Assembly: GCA_018466975.1 (NCBI GenBank)
Contig: CM031554.1
Span: forward strand, 806,001 to 870,000
Length of the DNA stretch: 64,000 nucleotides
Direction of reading: 5' to 3'
Source: Sparassis latifolia
Taxonomy: Eukaryota > Basidiomycota > Agaricomycetes > Polyporales > Sparassidaceae
The position numbers were made by a program, and so were the translations under genes. This document shows positions 12,750 through 22,845 of this stretch, piece by piece. The notes below the pieces were generated by a model. It made no database searches. It saw nothing but the letters and a program-made list of their open reading frames with translations, and had not been told where the DNA came from. Numbering within the stretch: the stretch's first letter is position 1; each line of letters begins with the position of its first letter.

Positions 12750-13385
12750 ACACGAGATAATACGGAAAAAAAGGCATGTTAAAACTACAAATGCTATACA
12801 GAGAACTAACGATACACACAGTACACAGGCTTATGCGCGATCCGGCAGCTGCTCCTGCGATCAGAATCTCCTTGCGATCTCGTATGATAAGTTTCGCGAA
12901 TAGATTGAGTTGCAAGTGCGGTGCTCGAGGAAGCTCGAGTTCGTTTGAGTCCAGGCTGGAATCGGTCCACTATCACCAATCGTCCTTTTGCGGTTATAGG
13001 TATAGTGTTCGGCGCAAGAGGCTTGGCTTGCAATAAATGAATCTTAGCTTGAATCATATCCAATAAATACACAACACTTACCAGACGTCACACTGCTCTC
13101 TTTCGACCCGTTCGAACGAGCTAGTACACCCGTAGCGTGCACATCAACGCTCGCCAAAACTCGAGCATGCTTACGAAGATTATCTAGATTGCAATAAAAT
13201 ATTAGAGATATCAACATACATATGAAGGAATTACATGCACCAGGACGATCACTATCAACGTGAGAAATCGACCTGATCGTACCTGTCAATTTAGCTGCCT
13301 TCCGCTTTTGACCGCGAGTTACTAAAGCGCGAAAATTACAATTAAAACACAGTCATACGTTAACTAAAAGAGGCACTTACACGGA

Positions 13386-15406
13386 GGATCCGCGGAGATT
13401 CTGGCCTTCCGCTTGGAAGGCGCAGCAGCGGCATGAGCTACATTACACAAATATTACTCTTAAGGCATGAGAGCACCAAGAGGTAATACCACATATCGGG
13501 ACGTGGACCCTTACGAACAGTTATGCCTGACTGTGCCAGCTTACTGATCACCGACAGAATAAACTTGCTGTGTGCGGCCTTTAACGAATCCCATGCATGT
13601 GAAGCTTCCAGGCGGGCTGCTGTCGCAGATGGACTGGGTGCCAACTCCCACTTATCCGGGTATACATGTGTACCATTCACGTTCATCGAAAATGAACGCA
13701 TAAACACGTCGCCATCAACTTGAACATCCATCTCCTCGGGCATCTGGCATACCAAATAGGATCCGAATTGGTGCATGGCTTGACAGAACCAGTTAAATAA
13801 CGAGTCGGTTTCACATAGAACTAGTCCGTCCGTCACCATGCTGGAATGCGTGATCCACGGACGAAGACGGCGATCGTCATATCTACACACAGGTGAGCAA
13901 ATTATCAAGCTACACGACAACGCACTCACATGGGATCGATCATTTCTGGAGGTAGAGTGAGTAACTCACCATTAGGCAAGGGAGCGAAGCCGTATAATGC
14001 TGTGTGGCTCAGTATAACTTCCGGAGGATAGCAGATGACGACGAAACAATAAGACCACAGTTTGGGATCCATCGCGGTCGGGGGGGTACCGCCGTGATAT
14101 CTCAAACCACAGAAGTTCAGATATACGAGACCGCGTAAAGCAACAAAGACGGCCAACTCAAGCAGGAAGAATAGACCGGAATGGTCCTCCGGCGACAGGT
14201 CAGAATACGCGGTCATACTCGTAACACCACCGCGTGAATCATGGCTGTCTATATGGGCCCCGCCAAATGTACCCAGCTGACTGGATAGATCGGTGGCTAA
14301 ACAACTCGTCAGCTTGGTTCATTTGACCTAAATGCCCTCGTACCAGACTCGCGCAGCTGAGTAGCTGCAATGTTGAGTTGCATGTTGGGGAATGCATAAT
14401 TACCATCGAAACTGAGGCGTGGCAAATTTATAAGATCTGCCTGCCTCTTGAGATGGACGCGTAAATGTTCAGGGCCCTGTTCAAGGGATTCTATACCAAG
14501 ATGAGCGCCGGCCTGTATGAAGTACTGTAACATGAGCAAAAGCCAGATACAATGCAGAGTGAGAAAGCGTATGTTGATTATTCGCTTTCGCAACTTCTGA
14601 TGCTCCCTCATATTATCACCAACCATCTTTGCACCAGCCAACGGAGCGACCAAGTTCTTAGGCTGCTCGAATGACTGCGCTTTAAAACATAAAAAAAGTT
14701 GACATCCTAATCACAAGGAAACATGTACTCGATACCACTAACCTAAAGTATAAGCACGCTTTGAATCGTCCAGCACCGGGACCACATGATCACTGCGCTC
14801 CCAAGCAACACCATCCACATATCGACCACCAATGACCATGGCCTTATCTGGAGAATGCAAGGCAGGATCGCTGAGTAACGCATCTCGAGCCCCTTTGATG
14901 GCATCGACGTTTGCATGCGCAAGTTTTCCCCTGTATATCAATGTTATATCCAGATCAAATTAAGACAGAAAAAACATACGTATCGGTCACCCACGCTTGA
15001 ATGACATCATCCTTCGGGTCATGAGATTCATGTAAATTGCGGGCGAATATCGCATCACCGGGGTGCAACTCCATAAAACCTACGATACATAGAGTAAGCC
15101 CGAGCGGTGTAACAAAACAAATGACCCACCTGAAGCACGAACATCGACCTCTGTACCCCTGGGAATCCGAAGAGACTTTGTGTACGCAAGATACTCTGCC
15201 ATGACAGTAGGGGAGGTGTCTTGAACGTAGATGTAGGTGGTACCATCGGAACCCTGGTGCAGCGGGTGGGAGTCCACCTTGAAAAACGTCGGAAGACGTG
15301 GGTCATGACCCTGTAGTAAAACTTCAACTCCAGGGGCAGTACGCGGGCGATCACAGTTATCAGCATGAGAAACACCAAACGATTCCATGCAAGAATGAGA
15401 GGGCAT
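13386..15406 (-). CDS. Candidate 2OG-Fe(II) dioxygenase, TET/JBP-like
   Basis: Seven exons join in one frame: 15406-15130, 15079-14980, 14930-14743, 14679-14344, 14296-13930, 13882-13509 and 13437 to about 13386. Introns are 47-71 nt with GT/AG ends. The first six exons give about 547 aa; the start (ATG at 15406, after a CAG) is uncertain. Exon 5 contains GTFGGAHIDSHDSRGG, an H-x-D pair (about residues 315 and 317; codons 14253-14255 and 14247-14249), and 51 residues later VYLNFCGLRYHGGTPP with a His at about 368. An H-x-D...H arrangement in beta-rich sequence is the iron triad of double-stranded beta-helix dioxygenases. Agaricomycetes carry large families of TET/JBP-like enzymes of this kind, some with KDZ transposons (known). 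The C-terminus turns basic (SKRKARISADPP), fitting a nuclear protein. The strand after the distal His reads WSYCFVVICYPP, without the expected Arg for 2OG binding. Substrate unknown. Confidence 0.6.
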
Positions 15407-15871
15407 CTGAAAAATGTGATAAAACAATGTAAGCAAGCGTGTCGGGGGAAAGGATGGAAACTGTATGGTGGGATACCAAAGAGATACAATATGACCAGAC
15501 GAGAAAATGCGGATCTATATAGAAGAGACCCCCAACCCCCATACTCGACCGCAAGGAAGCAACTGCAGAAGGAGATTCGCGCTATCCACACGGATGACGA
15601 TATGAGCCTGGATATCCCACCCTTTCTACCACCAAATTAGGATGTTGCTCCTATACATACACGCGCGGCGGGATACCGCATCAAGACTTTCCGCAACGGA
15701 TACGAGATCCCTATTCGCTCAGAAGTCGGCACTCTATACCATAAAGAAAAGCATCTAGCGGGATGCGAGGCACAGCCCATGGTGCATGCTAATGACAGTA
15801 CGTGGAATTGGGACCTTCAGAAACTGAGTGCGGGACTTCAACATAGGCAAACAGTTATCTAAGTACACACC
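15365..15871 (+). pseudogene. Unidentified plus-strand ORF with an internal stop, antisense to the dioxygenase 5' end
   Basis: From 15365 the frame reads a basic segment (IKQCKQACRGKGWKLYGGIP) and runs to a TAG at 15638-15640. The same frame then stays open to 15871 with sensible composition (YRIKTFRNGYEIPIRSEVG, STWNWDLQKLSAGLQHRQ). One stop in about 500 nt of otherwise coding-like sequence suggests a decayed gene or an exon border. It overlaps the first dioxygenase exon by about 40 nt. No family recognised. Confidence 0.35.
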
Positions 15872-16117
15872 ACAGATGTCAATACACCGGAACAGGAGGC
15901 AGGCCCCTTTTGTACCTCTCATTACCCCCTCCATGCACTCCCCACCCCAAATCACTGCTCTGCACCCATCCGTCGTCATGAGCTCATCTGGATCGCAATC
16001 ACACCGAACACTATATTACGGGTTCCCATGGGCGATATGCACATTTTCGCGTGCCCATGGTCACAACTTCGATCCAAGGAAAGGACCCTAGGTGTGTGCC
16101 ATATGTGGCCTCCTTCT

Positions 16118-16470
16118 GCACGCTCCTGCCGTCGCACCCGCAACTAACAGTCACGACCACATGAGTGTGCCGCATCTGGCATACCCACATCCCACTCGAT
16201 ACGGATATTCACGTGCCCCTGTGGCCGTGCCCGCAACTAATGGTTGTGACCACAGGAGCGTCCCGCATCAAGCATACCCACAGCCCACTCTATATGGATA
16301 TCCGCGTGCCCCTGTGGTCGTGCCTGCAACTAACGGTCGCGACCACAGGAGCGTCCCGCATCAGGCATACCCACAGCCCACTCGATATGAATATCCACAT
16401 GCCCCTGTGGTCGTGACGGCAACTAACGGTCGCGACCACAGGGGTGTCCCACATCTGGCTTTCCCGCATC
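16118..16470 (+). repeat. 93-bp tandem repeat, about four copies, open in one plus-strand frame
   Basis: The word gcaactaa recurs at 16140, 16233, 16326 and 16419, giving an exact 93-bp period (31 codons). Each unit translates to a Pro/His/Tyr-rich peptide (ATNGRDHRSVPHQAYPQPT). The frame is open from 16092 to 16478 but has no convincing surrounding gene, so this may be a minisatellite that happens to be open or an exon of an unmodelled orphan gene. Confidence 0.85.
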
Positions 16471-16936
16471 GTGCTTGATGTAGATATCTGCGCTGCAATA
16501 ATGGACCTTCCAGAGATCCCCTATAGTTGCAATCGCAGGGTATGCCGCTTCAGGTGTATCCGACGCTCAGACCCCACCTGCCTCGAGATACCTCCTCAAA
16601 CGAAAACAAGGAAAGCCCCATAGCCTGCTCTAAAAATGGCTCGCTCTGAAACTTGGAAGAAAATAGACATAACTCACCGAACGATGCCTGTGTAGACATC
16701 CAAGTCAAACAGGTGCCACAAAGAACCCCGACGACGACAAGGAAGGATATAGAGACCATGCAGAGAGCCCACGCGAATGACAGGTCGACCAGACCTGTGA
16801 AATCATACAGCACTATCGAACGACGCAAAGTCGAATCCAACATCCTGCAATGCAAAGTCAAACGGAAGGCCTGACGCAAAGTCAAAGGCCGTGCTGCGAT
16901 GCCCGTCAGCACCAACAAAAAAAACAATGACTCACC

Positions 16937-17275
16937 TATCAAAGGAACAACCCTCACCACACTGCGACCTCGCGATGGGGAAGCAACTCGGCCACGACAG
17001 CCGACCTGGAAAATGACTAAATTAGTAAGGACGAGGAGTTAGTAGAAACTCACCTCGATGGAATACCATCGTGAATACACCAAACGATCGCCGGTGTCGA
17101 GGGAGAACGGAAGGATGTAGGAGGGGCGAACGAAAGTCAGGACAGCCATGCCACAGCAAGATCGAATTGTGCGCGAATCGATAAAATAACCCAAAACACG
17201 TTCACGTGAATTCACATGATGCGATAACTCACGTGCAACGAGACTTAGCATTTCTGCTCCCAGATCTTCAGCCAC
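16937..17275 (-). CDS. Small orphan gene fragment
   Basis: A minus-strand open block (17275 to about 17054) reads EDLGAEMLSLVARELSHHVN and LDTGDRLVYSRWYSIE. A good donor (GTGAGT) then leads to a second block, VGCRGRVASPSRGRSVVRVV, which ends at another GTGAGT near 16937. More short candidate exons follow to about 16,600. The family is not recognised and the start is unresolved. It sits in the orphan island upstream of the dioxygenase gene on the same strand and could be a 5' part of it. Confidence 0.3.
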
Positions 17276-18384
17276 AGTTCGACTGATCCCATCCTCCTGC
17301 CCTCTCCTGCTATTGCACTCTCCCCCTACTGCCTAGTCTCACTCCGGCAACCTTCTTTCTGCAACAATCGATCTCCAACCGACGTTTGAAGGCCCCGGCA
17401 AATGCACCCAAAATACGGTAAGTTCCAGTAGCCGCCCACATTATCCTGACACAACCTGCAAGGGTAGGTCATTATTGACACGATCTGCATCATTTGAAGA
17501 CCCCGGCGAACGCGCACAACATACGGTACATTTCAGTAGCTGCCACCATTATGCTGACAAAATCAGAGTGAGTAGGTACACTTATCGGTGTGATCTGCAT
17601 CGACAACCTCAGGTGAGTATAATCGGCCCCTACTCGTTACTGATACAATATACTAAACACATGTTACATGACACCGGACTCGCCAACGCCATACTTCACC
17701 GATGTCGTACCTCACTATCCGCACTGAACCTCACCATCCGCGCCGACACACCACCTTGACACAGAGATACTAGAAAAGCAACACGGTCTAACGATGGAAG
17801 GTCGAGGAAAAAGGTGAGTATACTCACAGCGGGCTATGATGCTCAAACGGAATGGGGACTTAGAATTCGCATCGGTTTCCGCGCTGGGCTCTGTTGGTCT
17901 TTGACTCTGCATCGGGCCAACACCCAGCACGTTTCAACTCTGCGTCGCCGTGTTTTTGAGCTGCACTCACTATTACTGAAGTAGGATTACACAGATCGTA
18001 TCACCATCGTGCTATGCATAGGCCTGAGGTGAGTGTTTATATCATAATACAGATACATTATGGCTCACCAATCCAAGCAGTTTGCAACACTCGAATGATC
18101 CTCTAGCACGGACGCAACACCGCCAACGACGGAAATCAACCAGAATGAAAGTTCAGACGGGAGAGTTGACCGGTGAGCATATCAGACATAGTAACGTTTC
18201 CATCGTCGAATAATTTACATTGCGAATATGCACAGTCTGCCACAAAGGTCAGAGGGGAAATACGTACTACAGGCGCAGCATCGTACCGATGGTATGTATT
18301 ATAATACTACGCGTCAATAAATCGGTTGCCAATGCGTTAAGCCAGCACGCATACTGTCGCATCTCGTTGGCCTATGCGCTGCAG
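17276..18384. other. Exon-poor stretch with several candidate short plus-strand exons
   Basis: Plus-strand donors of the form gtgagta/gtgagtg follow plausible short exons (near 17,612, 17,814 and 18,032). One candidate, about 17,764-17,812, reads TRKATRSNDGRSRKK, a basic disordered peptide. These may be N-terminal exons of the gene continuing at 18,385. No exon chain could be proved, and no RNA gene was seen. Confidence 0.35.
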
Positions 18385-21059
18385 AATCCATCGACGGCAA
18401 CTGGATAATTACCTCACCAAATGTCCGCTATATACCAAAGCCCATCGTGGGCCCAATTACCGTTCACGAATGCTCAGATGGACGATATGGCACAGCAGAT
18501 TACGTCCAATGGCCTCAAGTGTGTAACGAGAACCTCCTTTACCTTGCCGTCATACCGCGGAAGCCATCACACGACCCAACAGACTGTCACTGGGGGCAAA
18601 AGTGGATGTTCTGCCTTGGAACAGTGTCTGAACATCCAAGGAACAGATTACATTTTTGGACATGTCACATGTTCTGAACATGATAAGGAACATCTAATAT
18701 GTCTCGCACAATGTTCTATTGGAGAGCATGCTGGAGACATGTTGCATGTACCATTCTGGAACATATAATATGTCTCACACAATGTCTCATTGGAGAATGT
18801 CCTGCAGACTTGCTGCATGTTTCATTCTGGAACATTTATCATTTTGCTACTATATTCTGGGCTTGTCTCTTGGTGCAATATGCTCTGTATAATAAGGATT
18901 TCCCATGGCCAAACACATTACATTTCTGGCCAACATTAATCTTCAGAACATTGTGAGAAGATGTTAAGTGCTCCTACTCCAAACATACAAGATCTTCTGA
19001 CCACCAAGAACATCTGCAGTACATGTATGATACATACTAAAATTATACTAAAATTTTACATGTACTGCAAATGTTCTTGGTGCCCAGGACATCTTGTATG
19101 TTTAGAGTAGGAGCACTTAACATCTTCTCACAATGTTCTGAAGATTAACGTTGGCCAGAAATGTAATGTGTTTGGCCATGAAAAATCCTTATTATACAGA
19201 GCATATTACATCAAGAGATAAGCCCAGAATATAGTAGCAAATGATAAATGTTCAGAATGAAACATGCAGCAAGTCTGCAGGACATTCTCCAATGAGACAT
19301 TGTGTGAGACATATTATATGTTCCAGAATGGTACATGCAACATGTCTCCAGCATGCTCTCCAATAGAACATTGTGCGAGACATATTAGATGTTCCTTATC
19401 ATGTTCAGAACATGTGACATGTCCAAAAATGTAATCTGTTCCTTGGATGTTCAGACACTGTTCCAAGGCAAAACATCCACTTTTGCCTCCAGTGTGTCCG
19501 ATGTAGCACGCGTGTACACTCCAAGATTGGGTTCCAATATAACAATTGTCGGTCACCATGCTTGGATTACCCAACCAGACATTGCGCGATGAGTTAATGC
19601 ACTGGGCACGGGCACTCAGCCAATGCGTGTGGATGTGGCTAGACTCACATGATCCAGAAAATCGACGATCGAGGCTCAGGTTCTGTGAGGCCACAATGCG
19701 CGGTGGGCTCATCCAACTGATTCAGTTCCCGTCCTCGTACCGAGACATGGTGGCTCAAATAGTCATCGTACAACGAGCTTACCTCGAGGCTACAGCTTTC
19801 CTGGATTGGCATGAGACGTACTGGAAGAGGTATATTGGGGCAATCGTGCCATCAGACGTAGATGAAACTCGATTAGGAGCATTCATCACAGACTCACAAA
19901 TAGCAGAATGGCTACACAGGTGTGGTCTCCCAGTATGGCTGCTTCACCATCCCGAGCAAATGGTTCATGGTCTGATCATACGCCATATCGTGGACTTCGA
20001 CACGCCCGAACAAATGGGAATAATTACGTTTACAAGTGATGAACACGGCCACCAGCCTAAACCATTATATCGGGGTATGGCAGGACCCGAATATACACTC
20101 CAAGTAGGACGTGCACGATGCACTTATCGTGACGTGGGTTAAGCAGCAACAACAGGACATGAGAGGAATATAGACGATCCCGGGGCGCTGCAAGTACAAC
20201 ATGTCGGTAGGTGGATATCATTACATGCATACATTCGCGTTATCACTAACTTAAAATGTAGGGTCTGCAAACCCAACTACCAACGTGCCAACGCACGGGA
20301 AAAGCTCCAAACAAGGAGTCAGTGACTACTTTGACGATATTATGCACGAGCTAATGCCTCCTGCCATGCCGATTTGGACAGACACACTTCGAATGGTCAA
20401 CCGTGCCCGATTACCCCCAACTGCTGGACATCTCACGTACCTGCTTCCTAATCCCCGACTGCTTCTATCACTAAAAGGAGATCATCAGCAACAATACTTC
20501 ACGAACTGGCTTCAGCTACGTGAGCCATGGTTGGTCATTCTGATGAGCGACCAACCCGTGGCAAGGCAGGTGTCAAGCCTGGTGGGACATCTTGAACCAA
20601 TCAGCATCAAAGGAGAATACGTCTCAAGGCTCTCATGCGAATGCTCAAAGAAACAAGATTACGCAGATTCTGGGTACCTGCTTTCACGACAGGGCGATTG
20701 CGACAGACCATAATGACGTCGTTACATGGTTTGAACACCAATACATGACACTTGATGCTCGTGTTATGCAACAGATCATATGGGAGCTTCACGAGTTGAG
20801 CTATCGATTTGAGCTCCTACTATTGGATCGTACCATCATCCCACGCAACGCTGCATCAGTGGAAACAGCTGCTTTGGAAGATGACGTAGTGTATCGCAGT
20901 ATGGGCATGCTATGCAATATGCGACCAGAGGTCATACCATCGCTGAACATTGGACTAGTATCAAATCACTTTAATGATAGAGGCCGACTCGTAGAGAGAT
21001 TGAGGCGCGTATGGCCTGCACACTCGGATATCTTAGATATACCAGTAGAACCAAAGTGA
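18385..21059 (+). pseudogene. Orphan gene interrupted by a foldback element and frame breaks
   Basis: After an acceptor (gcag, 18381-18384) the frame reads IDGNWIITSPNVRYIPKPIV and continues VHECSDGRYGTADYVQWPQV up to 18587, where a 907-bp foldback is inserted. Coding-like sequence resumes after it: 19558-20142 (MLGLPNQTLRDELMHWARAL, PSSYRDMVAQIVIVQRAYLE), 20285 to about 20570 (PRLLLSLKGDHQQQYFTNWL) and, in another frame, to 21059 (AWWDILNQSASKENTSQGSH ... DILDIPVEPK). Near 20,570 the frame changes across an extra 7 nt. The family is familiar from polypore and agaric genomes but has no known function. With an element in an exon and at least one frameshift, this copy is probably dead. Confidence 0.55.
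18588..19494. mobile_element. 907-bp foldback element with CACTG termini and 3-bp TGT duplication
   Basis: The two halves are near-perfect inverted copies meeting near 19,045. The left end is CACTGGGGGCAAAAGTGGAT and the right end is its reverse complement with one mismatch. TGT flanks both ends (18585-18587 and 19495-19497). CACTA/EnSpm elements have CACTA or CACTG ends and 2-3 bp duplications, so this is best read as a non-autonomous CACTA-type foldback. No transposase is encoded; open frames inside are by-products of the repeat. The transcript would fold into a hairpin of about 440 bp. Confidence 0.8.
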
Positions 21060-21957
21060 GCAGAGGTTGACAACATGGCTTCAGAACGATCAATTATTCA
21101 GTTTTACTGTCAGACATTTTACAATACCTTTGGGAGAGCTCCTGTACTGCCACGTCAAGTTATTTAATATAAGGGTCGTAGACAAGGTTTTCGGACAATA
21201 CGCAAACGATACTGGCCTGAATGCAATGGTCTGAAAGTGTCAAATTGACTAAAATAGTATGTCAAGGCTAATCTCAACATATCGCAATCATGAGTGCCAT
21301 CGGTTATCTAATCTGAGTGCCCTAGCCACCGATCTGTTGATGGTGATTTGTACAAGTCGCGTCGGTTTTCAATACAACTTTTTTTGAATGTCCGCCCGTA
21401 GTTACATTGTAGTTGAGTAAGTAGCTGTTAGAAAATTTGTAGATGAAGCCTGACCCTAACCCTTGTGACATTCCTACAAACTCAGCCCTAACCCTAGGTC
21501 ACACATACAAAAGTTGTAGTGAAAAATCGTTCCCATGGTTTGGGGAAAACATCGTGACAGGATAAGTTCCCTCTAGAGCTTATCCTGTATAAGAACGATT
21601 CCTGAGGTACGAAGGAATCGTAATAACTGGTATATTGCTTAGTAATCTATAGTAAGCTTCTAACAATATTACACTCTTGACTTACTTATAAAATGTCATC
21701 TGATTGTAGTTTATAAAAACCTTATAATAGTATATTAGAGTATGAGACACACTTTATAACAATAATATGTTATGCTATCACATGAGTTTTATACATCTAC
21801 TGTGTCACCTACCAACTTTTTTGTATACAATTTAATATCAGTTGATAATTTAGTACAATGTAGATAATAATTTATTTGTCGCTGTCTGATAATAGTCTAA
21901 CATCTTGCTAGGCATCTCAGAGTAGAATTATCTAAAACATGACTTTAAAATGATATC

Positions 21958-22845
21958 ACTCTGTTCTTTTATTAAAACTATATAAGAATGTTACTAAAAA
22001 TTGTTAGTACAGCTCTCCTAAAAATGACCTTCAAAATTGCTTTAAAATGATACTACTATGTTGTTCTGCAAAAAGTATACAAAAACCTTACTTAAAAGTG
22101 ACTAGTATGCATTTTAAAAGACTCAGTTGAAAAATGGCTTCAAAATGACGCTACTATATCAATTTATAAAATCTATATAAAAATATTACTAAAAAGTGAT
22201 GAGTATGTATTCTAAATGACTTGGCTTCAAAATGGCTTCAAAATGGTATTACTATGTTGTTTTGCAAAAAGTGAACAAAAATATTACTAAAAAGTTACTA
22301 GTATGCATTCTCAAAGACTTGGCTGAAAAATGGCTTTTAAATGATATTACTATGTTGTTTTACAAAAAGTGCAGAAAAACATTACTAAAAAGTTACTAGC
22401 ATGAATTCTAAAAGACTGAGCTGAAAAATGGCTTCAAAATGATATTACTATGTCATTCTGCAAAGAGTATATAAAAACATCACTAAAAAGTGACTAGTAT
22501 GCATTTTAAAAGACTAAGCTGAAAAATAGCTTCAAAATGATATTACTATGTTGTTTTGCAAAAAGCATACAAAAACATTACTAAAAAGTGGCTAGTATGC
22601 ATTTTAAAAGATTCAGCTGAAATATAGCTTCAAAATCATATTACTATGTTGTTTTCCGAAAAGTGTATAAAAACATTGCTAAAAAGTGGCTAGGATGCAT
22701 TTTAAAAGATTCAGCTGAAAAATGGCTTCAAAATGATATTACTATGTCATTTTATATAATCTATATAAAAACATGACTAAAAAGTTATTAATATTCATTT
22801 TACAAGAATTAAAGAGCCTTACAGTAGTTTACAAATTCATCTACT
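21958..22845 (+). repeat. 98-bp tandem array, about 9 copies
   Basis: The word actatg/actata recurs at 22055, 22153, 22251, 22349, 22447, 22545, 22643 and 22741, an exact 98-bp spacing. Units look like ttactatgttgttttgcaaa followed by acattactaaaaagtgacta. All are AT-rich and non-coding. Confidence 0.92.

Noticed and set aside
18421..19712. Open frames of 76-132 aa on both strands around the foldback
   Set aside because: The parts inside 18,588-19,494 are mirror images produced by the inverted repeat, so they do not represent genes.
21557..21588. 10-bp hairpin acaggataag...cttatcctgt as a terminator
   Set aside because: Eukaryotic context without a gene end nearby; it lies in a repeat module and has no U-run.
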